DNA of 64,000 nt, taken from NCBI GenBank assembly GCA_038210275.1, contig JBBQWV010000014.1:24647-88646 (forward strand), written 5' to 3'. Below, one piece after another: positions 43,718-51,825 of this stretch (positions are counted from its first letter, which is position 1; each line of letters starts with the position of its first letter). The position numbers and the translations under genes are program-made. This DNA comes from PALSA-1296 sp038210275 (lineage in GTDB: Bacteria; Bacteroidota; Ignavibacteria; Palsa-1295). Under the pieces are notes generated by a model that saw only the letters and a list, made by a program, of their open reading frames with translations, did not search any database and was not told the origin of the DNA.

Positions 43718-44728
43718 ATGAGCTACCAAAACGAGATTGTCATTTCCAGCGAATCCCGTACCAGGAGAACTCGCATGACTGAGCAGATGAGAAATCTTGT
43801 CCGCGAGACTTTTTTACATTCATCGAATTTTATACTTCCGCTTTTCGTCTCCGATACTGCGGCGAACTTCAGGAATGAAATTTCTTCGATGCCAGGAGTC
43901 TATCAACTTGGTATTGATCATATTTTACGCGAAAGTGAACGAGCACTTGAAGCAAAGCTCGGCGGCATAATTCTTTTTGGTATTACTGAAGATAAAGATG
44001 AAACTGGTTCTTCGGCACACTCAGAGAATGGAATCATCCAGCAATCTGTCCGCGAAATAAAAAAACGTTTTCCGGAATTGCTCGTTGCTACCGATGTCTG
44101 TCTTTGTGAATACACCTCGCACGGACATTGCGGAATTGTCCGTGAAGGAGCCGGCGGAGAATTCGAGATCATGAACGACGAGACCGTTGAGCAACTTGTC
44201 TTGGAGGCTCTCTCCCATGCCGAAGCAGGCAGTGATCTTATTTCACCAAGTGATATGATGGATGGGCGTATCGGCGCGATCCGCGAAGCGCTTGATGAAA
44301 ATGGATTTGTGAATCTTCCTATCATGAGTTACGCCGCAAAATATGCTTCAGGATTTTATGGTCCTTTCCGTGAAGCCGCCGGAAGTACTCCAGCTTTCGG
44401 TGACCGCCGTTCTCATCAGATGGATCCAGCGAACAGCGATGAGGCGATGCGAGTTATCGAGCGCGACTTGATTGAAGGTGCGGATATTATTATGGTCAAG
44501 CCCGCAATGAGCTATCTTGATATTATCCGCCGAGCCAAAGATGAATTCACTGTTCCTATCGCAGCATATCAAGTCAGCGGTGAGTATTCGATGATAAAAG
44601 CCGCAGCTGCCAATGGATGGATCGATGAAGAAAGAGTGATGATGGAATCGCTTATCTCAATTAAACGCGCAGGTGCTTCGATCATTCTTACTTATTTCGC
44701 ATTAGAAGCAGCAAAACGTTTGACTTAA
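43718..44728 (+). CDS. hemB: Delta-aminolevulinic acid dehydratase (porphobilinogen synthase)
   Basis: Condenses two 5-aminolevulinate molecules to porphobilinogen in tetrapyrrole synthesis. 336 residues from the ATG at 43718; an in-frame start at 43634 lies inside the previous gene and was rejected. Motifs: DVCLCEYTSHGHCG with the three zinc-binding cysteines of the Zn-dependent class, MSYAAKYASGFYGPFREAAG with a catalytic lysine, and MVKPAMSYLDIIR with the Schiff-base lysine. hemL is 2.9 kb downstream on the same strand, supporting a heme context. Confidence 0.96.
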   Translation: MSYQNEIVISSESRTRRTRMTEQMRNLVRETFLHSSNFILPLFVSDTAANFRNEISSMPGVYQLGIDHILRESERALEAKLGGIILFGITEDKDETGSSAHSENGIIQQSVREIKKRFPELLVATDVCLCEYTSHGHCGIVREGAGGEFEIMNDETVEQLVLEALSHAEAGSDLISPSDMMDGRIGAIREALDENGFVNLPIMSYAAKYASGFYGPFREAAGSTPAFGDRRSHQMDPANSDEAMRVIERDLIEGADIIMVKPAMSYLDIIRRAKDEFTVPIAAYQVSGEYSMIKAAAANGWIDEERVMMESLISIKRAGASIILTYFALEAAKRLT

Positions 44729-44865
44729 AAAATAAGAAGGTTTATTCTTGCCTCCAAGTTATTCACAGAATTTTGCAAAAAAACTGCGCAATGTTTTTTA
44801 GATAATGTTGATAAAATATACTATATATTTTTATCAAATCTAAAAAATATGTTGTTGTATTTTTC

Positions 44866-45960
44866 ATGCCGAGGGCAATAAAGAAGAAAACTGTAGCTCA
44901 TAAGAAGCCGGCGATAGCAAAAAAAACCGGTATCACAAAAAGATTGGTAGTAGGTAAAAAACCACTACACAAATCCCCACCTCCTGCTCCGAAAAAAATT
45001 AAGAAGCGAAAAACAATTTTATCAACACTACTTGGCGTCGTACTTCTTAGCGGCGCAGGATTTGGAATAAATCAAGTAACTTATTATGATCGGCATGTTG
45101 ATACGGATGATGCACATATTGATGCAGATATAAGTCCTGTGATCGCGCGAATTGGCGGCTATATAGATTCAGTTCGTTTCGTTGATAATCAGCGCGTGAC
45201 AAAAGGCGATACGCTTGTCATTCTCGACGGAAGAGATTTCCTTGTAAAGCTTGAACAAGCCGAAGCTGGTTTTGCAACTTCAGGTAGTTCAGCGAAAGTA
45301 AACGAAGCAAATATCATGAGTGCTGAAGCGGCTGTCGGCGCTGCTCTCTCGGATGTTGAAGCTGCAAAAGCACTGGTGGGAATTGCATCTAATCGTGCCG
45401 AACGAGAAGAAGCAAGAACGCATCTTGCAGCAATGACTGCTCGCTTACATGCAGCACAAAAGCAAGCTGATGCATTACGCATACAATTGAAATCAACTTT
45501 CTCAGCGATAGATCTGAAGAAGGCAGATATTGATTATGCAAGATTGCAATTATCATATACTGTCATCACCGCGCCTGTATCGGGTATTATTTCAAAGCGT
45601 GTAATTCAACCGGGACAATATGTACAAGCAGGTCAGTCACTTTTCTCTATTGTTAATGATACAAGTATTTACGTGACTGCTAATTTCAAAGAGACGCAGA
45701 TACAGCGAATGAGGCAAGGTCAGCATGTTGAGTTAAAAGTTGATGCCTACCCGGATGCAAATTATGAAGGTGAAGTTGGTAGTTTTTCCCCTGCCACGGG
45801 ATCAACATGGTCACTTCTTCCAGCCGATAATGCAACCGGAAATTTCGTGAAGGTCGTCCAACGAGTTCCTGTGAAGATTGCCATAAGCGGGAATTCTGCC
45901 GAGAAACGAATGCTCAAACCCGGCATGAACGTGAAGGCTATCGTCAGCCTCGATCATTAA
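44866..45960 (+). CDS. HlyD/EmrA-type membrane fusion protein
   Basis: 364 residues. Periplasmic adaptor of an efflux pump, tethered by one membrane helix (about 50-66, ILSTLLGVVLLSGAGFGI). The N-terminal 48 residues are exceptionally Lys-rich (KKPAIAKKTG, KKIKKRK), which is unusual and may contact nucleic acid or the inner leaflet. The EmrA fold follows: DTDDAHIDADISPVIARIGG, the biotinyl-lipoyl part VTKGDTLVILDGRDF, a coiled coil (about 120-210), and YTVITAPVSGIISKRVIQPG. It is next to an EmrB-like transporter; an outer-membrane TolC partner is not in the window. Confidence 0.92.
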   Translation: MPRAIKKKTVAHKKPAIAKKTGITKRLVVGKKPLHKSPPPAPKKIKKRKTILSTLLGVVLLSGAGFGINQVTYYDRHVDTDDAHIDADISPVIARIGGYIDSVRFVDNQRVTKGDTLVILDGRDFLVKLEQAEAGFATSGSSAKVNEANIMSAEAAVGAALSDVEAAKALVGIASNRAEREEARTHLAAMTARLHAAQKQADALRIQLKSTFSAIDLKKADIDYARLQLSYTVITAPVSGIISKRVIQPGQYVQAGQSLFSIVNDTSIYVTANFKETQIQRMRQGQHVELKVDAYPDANYEGEVGSFSPATGSTWSLLPADNATGNFVKVVQRVPVKIAISGNSAEKRMLKPGMNVKAIVSLDH

Positions 45961-45975
45961 AAATAAAAGCTGACC

Positions 45976-47520
45976 ATGGCTGAGCGCGGCGCAATGAAAT
46001 GGATCATCACTTTTACGGTGATCATGGTTGCAACGCTTGAACTTGTCGATACGACGATCGTCAATGTTTCGCTTCCACAGATCATGGGAAGCCTCGGTAC
46101 AACACTCGAGGACATCGGATGGCTTGTTACAAGTTACGCTGTTGCGAATGTTATTATACTCCCCATGTCCGGCTGGCTTGGAATGCGATTTGGAAGAAAA
46201 AGATATTTTCTTACCTCCATTATTATTTTCACGGTTGCATCTTTTTTCTGCGGTACTGCAACGTCTTTTTCAGAACTTATTATCTACCGCGTTATTCAAG
46301 GACTTGCCGGCGGCGGATTGCTTTCTACCTGTCAGGCAATTTTGCTTGAGACCTGGCCTCGTGAAGAGATCGGAATGGCAACGGCACTTTTTGGTTTAGG
46401 AGCAATTGTTGGTCCGACCTTAGGTCCCACGATCGGCGGTTATATTACCGACCACTTATCATGGCCATGGATATTTTATGTGAACATTCCTGTAGGAATT
46501 GCAGCAGCTGTAATGGTAGTTGTATTTGTCAAGGAATACCGTCACGCTTTGAAGATCCCTGTGGATTGGATAGGAATTTTTTTACTTATACTCACCGTCG
46601 GTTGCTTGCAAATTTTTCTTGAAAAAGGAAATAGCGAAGATTGGTTTTCAACTACCTATATTGCCGTTCTTGCATTTGTTGTATTGATCAGCGGCATTTT
46701 ATTTGTTTGGCGCGAGACAAGCACAGATCATCCCGTTGTGAATTTTAAAATACTTCGGCACAGAAGTTTTGCTCTTGGTATCGTTACATCTTTTTTATTC
46801 GGCTTTGGTCTTCTGACCTCATTCTTCGTTCTTCCGATCTTTTGCCAGAATCTTCTCGGCTTCAGCGCTCAGCAAACAGGTACGATGATCATGTACGGCG
46901 GCATAGCAACGATCATCCTTCTGCCATTTGTCGGCATGGTATTGAAGCGCGGTTTCCCGGCGCAGATCATTTGTTTATGCGGCATGATCCTTTTTCTCCT
47001 GTTCACTCAGTTGCTCTCAGGATTTACTCTTTCATCCGGTCTTGATGATTTCTTATTTCCCATCATCATTCGCGGAATTGGCTTGAGTTTCCTTTTTGTG
47101 CCGATCACAATGCTTGCCTTGCAGGATGTACCGCCGGAAGAAATGGGGCAGGCAACAGGATTAAATAATATGATGCGACAACTTGGCGGCTCGCTTGGTA
47201 TTGCGATAATTACAACGATCATCAGTTCGCGTTTTGCATTGCACCGCTCGCATCTTGCTGAATACATCTCGCCATATTCTCCACATTTTAATGAGCGATT
47301 CACTATGGCAGTAAATGCTCTGATTGCAAAAGGGTATTCCTCTATCCAAGCCAAGCAACTTGCATTGCAAGGCATGAACTCTACGATCACAAAGCAGACA
47401 TTTCTGCTTACCTATACTGATGCATTCTGGATATCAGGCATTATTTTTATGATCGCAATTCCCTTTATTTTTATGCAGAGATTCAAGCGAAAAGTGAAAG
47501 TGGCTGTCGATGCGCATTAA
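45976..47520 (+). CDS. EmrB/QacA-type drug efflux transporter (DHA2, 14 helices)
   Basis: 514 residues with about 14 membrane helices. MFS motif A is GWLGMRFGRKR (about 59-69) and the antiporter motif C region is GLGAIVGPTLGPTIGG (about 140-155). The start LELVDTTIVNVSLPQIMGSL carries the D1 motif of the drug:H+ antiporter-2 family. It follows the EmrA-like gene by 15 bases, forming a two-gene pump operon. Confidence 0.95.
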   Translation: MAERGAMKWIITFTVIMVATLELVDTTIVNVSLPQIMGSLGTTLEDIGWLVTSYAVANVIILPMSGWLGMRFGRKRYFLTSIIIFTVASFFCGTATSFSELIIYRVIQGLAGGGLLSTCQAILLETWPREEIGMATALFGLGAIVGPTLGPTIGGYITDHLSWPWIFYVNIPVGIAAAVMVVVFVKEYRHALKIPVDWIGIFLLILTVGCLQIFLEKGNSEDWFSTTYIAVLAFVVLISGILFVWRETSTDHPVVNFKILRHRSFALGIVTSFLFGFGLLTSFFVLPIFCQNLLGFSAQQTGTMIMYGGIATIILLPFVGMVLKRGFPAQIICLCGMILFLLFTQLLSGFTLSSGLDDFLFPIIIRGIGLSFLFVPITMLALQDVPPEEMGQATGLNNMMRQLGGSLGIAIITTIISSRFALHRSHLAEYISPYSPHFNERFTMAVNALIAKGYSSIQAKQLALQGMNSTITKQTFLLTYTDAFWISGIIFMIAIPFIFMQRFKRKVKVAVDAH

Positions 47521-47538
47521 GGACTAATTTTAGCACTG

Positions 47539-47579
47539 TGTCATTGCGAGGAGGACGATAGCCCTACGTGGCAATCTTG
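47539..47579 (+). repeat. Family A palindromic repeat, half copy
   Basis: TGTCATTGCGAGGAGG, a partly decayed stem around CGATAGCCC, then GTGGCAATCTTGAAA. It lies in the spacer between the transporter and hemL. Confidence 0.8.
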
Positions 47580-47671
47580 AAAATGAAATAATACTCCGAA
47601 AACGAAGAAGATTTTTTCCCTGTTGTATGCGAAATATTAATTCCTAAGAATTTCTCGACGAAATAAAAAAG

Positions 47672-48961
47672 ATGAAAATAAATAACAGTCAAGCCCTTTT
47701 CGAACGCGCAAAAAGATCTATTCCCGGCGGAGTGAATTCACCTGTTCGTGCTTTTCGGGGAGTTGGCGGTACGCCGCTTTTTATGGAGCGCGCAAACGGC
47801 GCTTATATCTGGGACGCTGACGGAAATAAATTCATTGATTATGTCGGTTCATGGGGTCCGTTCATTTTAGGGCATTCGCATCCGGCTGTTACTGAAGCGA
47901 TCATCAAGCAAGCTGAACGCGCAACGAGTTTTGGTGCGCCGACTGAACTTGAGATCATTCTTGCCGAACTTGTAATCAGTCTTATGCCGAGCATCGAAAT
48001 GATACGCATGGTGAATTCCGGTACTGAGGCAACGATGTCGGCAGTGCGACTTGCGCGTGCTTATACAAATCGCGAAAAGATCATCAAGTTCGAAGGCTGT
48101 TATCATGGACATGGAGATTCGTTTTTGATTAAAGCGGGAAGTGGCGTTCTTACTCTCGGTGCGCCGGATTCACCGGGTGTGACAAAAGGCACGGCTATTG
48201 ATACACTCAATGCGAAGTTCAATGACATTCAAAGTGTGAAGGATCTGATCGCAGCGAATCCCGATCAGGTTGCCGCGATCATTGTCGAACCTATCGGTGG
48301 CAATATGGGAGTTGTGCCGCTGAAAGAAAATTTCTTGAAAGATCTTCGCGAGCTTTGCACGAAAGAAAAGATCGTGCTCATCTTTGATGAAGTGATGACG
48401 GGTTTTCGTGTAGCTCGTGGTGGTGCGCAATCTATTTATAATATCACGCCCGATCTGACAACACTTGGCAAGATCATCGGCGGTGGGTTACCAGTCGGTG
48501 CGTATGGCGGCAGACGCGAGATCATGGAGATGGTTGCGCCATCAGGACCTGTCTATCAAGCCGGAACACTCAGTGGCAATCCACTTGCAATGGCAGCCGG
48601 AATTGCAACGCTGAATGTTTTAAAAAATGAAAATCCCTACCCCGCTCTCGAAAAGAAAGCTGCGTATCTATCCGAAGCATTTGCAAAAAATATAAAAGCT
48701 TCCGGCATCAAAGCAACACAGACGAGAGTCGGCTCCATGATGTGCCTGTTCTTCACTGATAAAGAAGTGACTGATTACGACTCAGCGATCACCTCAAGCA
48801 AAGAGCAGTACGCAAAATATTTTCACTCGATGCTCAGTAGCGGCATCTACCTCGCTCCTTCACAATTTGAAGCTATGTTCCTCAGCGCTTCCCATAGCGA
48901 TGAAGATATTGAGAGGACGATTGAGGGGAGTAAGGTGGGGATGGAGAATCTATGGGAATAG
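47672..48961 (+). CDS. hemL: Glutamate-1-semialdehyde 2,1-aminomutase
   Basis: PLP enzyme making 5-aminolevulinate in the C5 heme pathway. 429 residues, normal length. Motifs include IPGGVNSPVRAFRGVGG near the N-terminus, GTEATMSAVRLARAYT, FEGCYHGHGD, and the PLP lysine in TTLGKIIGGGLPVGAYGG, then QAGTLSGNPLAMAAG. Together with hemB it supports C5-pathway tetrapyrrole synthesis. Confidence 0.97.
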   Translation: MKINNSQALFERAKRSIPGGVNSPVRAFRGVGGTPLFMERANGAYIWDADGNKFIDYVGSWGPFILGHSHPAVTEAIIKQAERATSFGAPTELEIILAELVISLMPSIEMIRMVNSGTEATMSAVRLARAYTNREKIIKFEGCYHGHGDSFLIKAGSGVLTLGAPDSPGVTKGTAIDTLNAKFNDIQSVKDLIAANPDQVAAIIVEPIGGNMGVVPLKENFLKDLRELCTKEKIVLIFDEVMTGFRVARGGAQSIYNITPDLTTLGKIIGGGLPVGAYGGRREIMEMVAPSGPVYQAGTLSGNPLAMAAGIATLNVLKNENPYPALEKKAAYLSEAFAKNIKASGIKATQTRVGSMMCLFFTDKEVTDYDSAITSSKEQYAKYFHSMLSSGIYLAPSQFEAMFLSASHSDEDIERTIEGSKVGMENLWE

Positions 48962-49170
48962 GAGCCAAGTTTTTCTTATTAGTGACAAGTAAGTCTTTTG
49001 ATGAACGAATCCTCTTTTATATGATTAAAGTTGTAATTTTTTGGTGGATCATATTTCCTTCGTATATTGCAAATGTTGCTTCGTGCCAGTTTTTAGCTTC
49101 TTTTTAAATCGCCATTAAGAGGATGTCGACATTCCCTTAATGAATGAAACTTCACTAAACAAAACACTAT

Positions 49171-49392
49171 ATGGCCTACGAAAATTGTTGCTGTAATAAA
49201 TTAGATTCAATAACTCAAGATGAGTTGAGAACCCTAAAACAAACTTCATACCAGAAGTGTACTAAGCAAAAGGAAGAATGGCTTAAGCAATGTCAGCAGT
49301 ATTATGCTTTGATTGACAAAACCTGTGAGGATTGGGGATGTTTTGTTGGTTATGTGTTTCTTGGTTTTGGTTTGTTATTGTTATTTGTATAA
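49171..49392 (+). CDS. Small Cys-rich single-pass membrane protein, unknown
   Basis: 73 residues: a Cys-rich N-terminus (MAYENCCCNKLD), a charged helix (TLKQTSYQKCTKQKEEWLKQ) and a C-terminal membrane segment (CFVGYVFLGFGLLLLFV). Function unknown. Its end overlaps the start of the GH16 gene by 55 bases in another frame, and both frames encode hydrophobic residues in the overlap. One possibility is a frameshift splitting one membrane-anchored enzyme; another is two genuinely overlapping genes. Confidence 0.55.
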   Translation: MAYENCCCNKLDSITQDELRTLKQTSYQKCTKQKEEWLKQCQQYYALIDKTCEDWGCFVGYVFLGFGLLLLFV

Positions 49393-50408
49393 GCTGGGTT
49401 TGGATTCGTGTAATTACATGCCTTATTTGGACAACAATCACTGTTTTGTATTGGACAGTTGTGGGATATTCTTCTATTTTTGCATGTGGGCTATTAGGGA
49501 CTGAATACGCTGTATCAGTGTTGAATGGGATACTTAGAACAAACTTACATAATAGTATCCTTCTTGGCTTTGGAACAACAATTGTGAACAACCCATCTCA
49601 AAAACCTGGTTGGGGTAATCCTACATTTCAAGACGAATTTACTTCACCTACTTTAGATACCAATAAGTGGAGTATAGGGCCAACTTGGGCACATTTAGAC
49701 TCGAGCAATTACCACCCTTATGATTTTAGAAATTTACTCGCAAATCCTTCAATAAATCCTAAGGAATTTTATGACCCAACTGCCGTAGAAGTTTCCTATA
49801 ATGCAGCACTGGGAAGCAATACTGTAAAATTGAAAATAAATCATTACATGCCACCCCAAGCATTTTCAGATTTCCATGATTGGGATCCGGCACAAACATA
49901 TGTGCCTGCTTGTCAAATAGATTTTGGTATTGGGTATTTGATGACAAAACAATTTAAGCAAAGACATGGCTTTTTTGAAATCCGGTGTAAACTTCCGAAT
50001 TCTTTAGCAACATGGCCAGCCTTCTGGTTAACAGGATCACTTGATTGGCCACCCGAAATAGACATTTTTGAAATTTATACTTCAAAATCCTTTACAGTTT
50101 TCGAAAGTAATTATCACTGGGGAAAAGAGAATGATTGTTTCGCCCACGATTCCGATGTGGCTAAGCATGATGTTAATAATGTTAGTGAAAACTTCCATAC
50201 ATATGGTTGTGAATGGGATAGTTGTTTCATCAAATGGTATTACGACAATGTATTGGTTAGAGTAGCACATAAAAATGTTAACAACGTCTTTGAACCAATG
50301 TGGCTTATAATAAGCAACGGTATTGATGATAATCAGCCAAATTATCATAATTTGGTCACATCACCAGGCACGTTCGAGATTGATTATGTAAGGGCTTACT
50401 CGCGATAA
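49338..50408 (+). CDS. Glycoside hydrolase family 16 protein, membrane-anchored
   Basis: Predicted beta-1,3- or beta-1,3-1,4-glucan or galactan hydrolase. About 356 residues from the ATG at 49338 (a TTG at 49332 is two codons upstream). N-terminus: two hydrophobic segments (about 1-22 and 26-60, WLCVSWFWFVIVICISW), then the GH16 domain from about 90: NPTFQDEFTSPTLDTNKWS, GFFEIRCKLPNSLATWPAFW and the active-site PPEIDIFEIY, whose E-I-D-I-F-E matches the ExDxxE catalytic pair (nucleophile and acid/base). The end FEIDYVRAYSR is typical. The gene is AT-rich and its codon use differs from neighbours. Confidence 0.85.
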   Translation: MFCWLCVSWFWFVIVICISWVWIRVITCLIWTTITVLYWTVVGYSSIFACGLLGTEYAVSVLNGILRTNLHNSILLGFGTTIVNNPSQKPGWGNPTFQDEFTSPTLDTNKWSIGPTWAHLDSSNYHPYDFRNLLANPSINPKEFYDPTAVEVSYNAALGSNTVKLKINHYMPPQAFSDFHDWDPAQTYVPACQIDFGIGYLMTKQFKQRHGFFEIRCKLPNSLATWPAFWLTGSLDWPPEIDIFEIYTSKSFTVFESNYHWGKENDCFAHDSDVAKHDVNNVSENFHTYGCEWDSCFIKWYYDNVLVRVAHKNVNNVFEPMWLIISNGIDDNQPNYHNLVTSPGTFEIDYVRAYSR

Positions 50409-50420
50409 AACCTTTACAAG

Positions 50421-50798
50421 ATGAAGAATTCTGTTTCGATTTCACGTATCGAAGACCTAAAGAAATATTTTAGGTCTTCGATATTTTTATCTTATCCTTC
50501 TTCAGTTGAGATAAATATTCCTTCATTTTCAGAGTCCGAAAGAACCGCCTATAAAAAAAAGATCGAGTCCTATATATCTGAGTGTGGCTGTGAAAGCGGA
50601 CAACATTCGATTTATTATTCAGTAACTATATATATAATTCTTTCTTTGCTTGGTATCAAAGTGCCTACTGAATATCATCTCCTCAACATAATTATTTTTA
50701 TTTTTTTTGGAGCAACAACTGGAAAACTACTTGGATTAATAAAGGCAAGAATAAGGCTTCACAGAATAATAATAGAAATAGAAAGTAGATTAAAGTAA
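50421..50798 (+). CDS. Small membrane protein of unknown function
   Basis: 125 residues with a soluble N-terminal half (about 1-62, containing ESYISECGCESG) and two membrane segments (about 63-80 and 84-105), ending in a basic tail. No family recognised. It starts 12 bases after the GH16 gene and shares its AT-rich base composition, so the two are probably one operon and one acquired unit. Confidence 0.65.
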   Translation: MKNSVSISRIEDLKKYFRSSIFLSYPSSVEINIPSFSESERTAYKKKIESYISECGCESGQHSIYYSVTIYIILSLLGIKVPTEYHLLNIIIFIFFGATTGKLLGLIKARIRLHRIIIEIESRLK

Positions 50799-50875
50799 TA
50801 GCGTCACTTCTTCGTATGGCAAGATTAAAGCTCAGAAAATTACGACTAAGCTTTCCCAGAAAATAAATGTCCATA

Positions 50876-50914
50876 GGCACCTTGACAAACGGGCTTTTAT
50901 TCCGTATATTTGCA
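50876..50914 (+). promoter_or_regulatory. Promoter-like element, TTGACA-17-TATATTTG
   Basis: TTGACA at 50882-50887 and TATATTTG at 50905-50912 with 17 bases between. GGCACCTTGACAAA and CGTATATTTGCA are identical to those at 1125-1163. Confidence 0.65.
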
Positions 50915-50918
50915 GGAC

Positions 50919-51020
50919 AGTCATTAGTCATCAGTCATTAGTCTTTAGCAGAAGGGAAATGAGAAGAGAGATTTCTATAGAATTTGGGGAGAGTCCGCCG
51001 GTTGGCGGACTCCTTGGTTT
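50919..51020 (+). ncRNA. Candidate small RNA of about 100 nt
   Basis: Runs from the expected start of the TTGACA/TATATTTG promoter to a strong hairpin: GAGTCCGCC and GGCGGACTC are perfectly paired with a GGTT loop (50991-51012), followed by CTTGGTTTT. Heptamer repeats (GTCATTA, 50921-50945) make up its 5' part. No ORF of useful length lies inside. Not similar to any RNA family I recognise. Confidence 0.45.
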
Positions 51021-51143
51021 TAAAGGAGAATCTTGTGTGTGCGAAATGTTATAGTGTTGATTTATAAAGAACTTACAGAGGCTTCACCGGGGAAAGAATG
51101 AAGGCGAAAGGATGAAGGATGAGAGGGGATCTGGGGAGAGGAG

Positions 51144-51212
51144 AAGTCAAAAGTCAAAACTGTAAAGTCAAAAATATGAGGGGGATTTCTTTTGACTTTC
51201 AAATTTTGACTT
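51144..51212. repeat. Family D repeat: AGTCAAAA-type imperfect palindrome
   Basis: Left arm AAGTCAAAAGTCAAAACTG-like, right arm TTTTGACTTTC and TTTTGACTT. Matches 1621-1693 in design and orientation. Confidence 0.75.
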
Positions 51213-51260
51213 AACTGGGTTATTTTATAAAATCAAGGTTCAGAGAAAGAGGGGGATGAG

Positions 51261-51293
51261 GCGGACGGACTAAGAGTCCGTCCCACTGGAGAT
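51261..51293. repeat. Family B repeat: GGACGGACT palindrome
   Basis: Same 32 bases as at 1806-1837 with one difference (51262-51293). It lies 49 bases after family D, as in the first region where the spacing is 110 bases. Confidence 0.8.
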
Positions 51294-51401
51294 CTTGCTC
51301 ACCAATTTTACATTTTACTCGCCGCAGCGAATCTTGGACATTTTTTATTTTCTTCGCACTTTCTTCGCCGGAAATTTGTAGAAGAATAGGAAGCCAATAT
51401 G

Positions 51402-51817
51402 TGTGCGGCTTTTAATAAAAGGGGTACCCTTTCGGTAGTTTGACCGGAGGGCGACAACGCAAAAAAGAACCTACAATTAATCCTATGGGCGTTTGACGCT
51501 AATTTGTGCCAATTACAGGCCTCACCGCGAAAGCGGAACTCCAATATGCTTCGCCGAGTCGCAAGGCTCCGCTTAGATGAGGGACAGTGGAAGCAAAAGG
51601 TATCAAAGGCAAGCACCCGCGTGTTTCTGGAAAACACGGTTCTTTTAGCCCTTGTCTTGACGAGGAATCGTCAAGCGGATAGTGATTCAGGCGTATTCCG
51701 CTGATCCGTAACGCTTTTAAGCATTGCGCATCGGCATTACGGAAGGGTTTGAATCGCCCGTAGTCCTCATTTAGATTACAAGTTTAGGTACCCTTTTTTT
51801 TTATTAAAAGCCGCACA
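51402..51817. other. 416-bp structured element with terminal inverted repeats (candidate ncRNA or MITE)
   Basis: The ends TGTGCGGCTTTTAATAAAA (51402-51420) and its perfect complement (51799-51817) form a 19-bp terminal inverted repeat; GGTACC inside both ends adds further pairing. Internal hairpins: GCGT-TTG-ACGC (51489-51499); CCGC-GAAA-GCGG (51525-51536); CGTGTTT-CTGGA-AAACACG (51620-51638); CTTGACGA-GGAA-TCGTCAAG (51656-51675); GCGGATA/TATTCCGC (51675-51701); TCCGTAA/TTACGGA (51705-51743). TTAGATGAGG-G-AC (51573-51585) pairs with GTCCTCATTTAG-type bases (51763-51774) and encloses the last four hairpins. GAAA and GGAA loops are GNRA tetraloops, which suggests function as RNA. It does not match RNase P, tmRNA, SRP, 6S, group I or group II intron landmarks that I checked by eye. 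No transposase gene or target duplication was seen. Confidence 0.6.
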
Positions 51818-51825
51818 GTTTTTTA

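Noticed and set aside
51308..51637. 109-residue open frame on the minus strand in the structured element
   Set aside because: Composition is unlike a protein domain, and the region is better explained by inverted repeats and hairpins.
51741..51763. tRNA T-arm-like GGGTTTGAATCGCCC
   Set aside because: The flanking stem does not pair in a tRNA-like way and no acceptor, D or anticodon arms are present.
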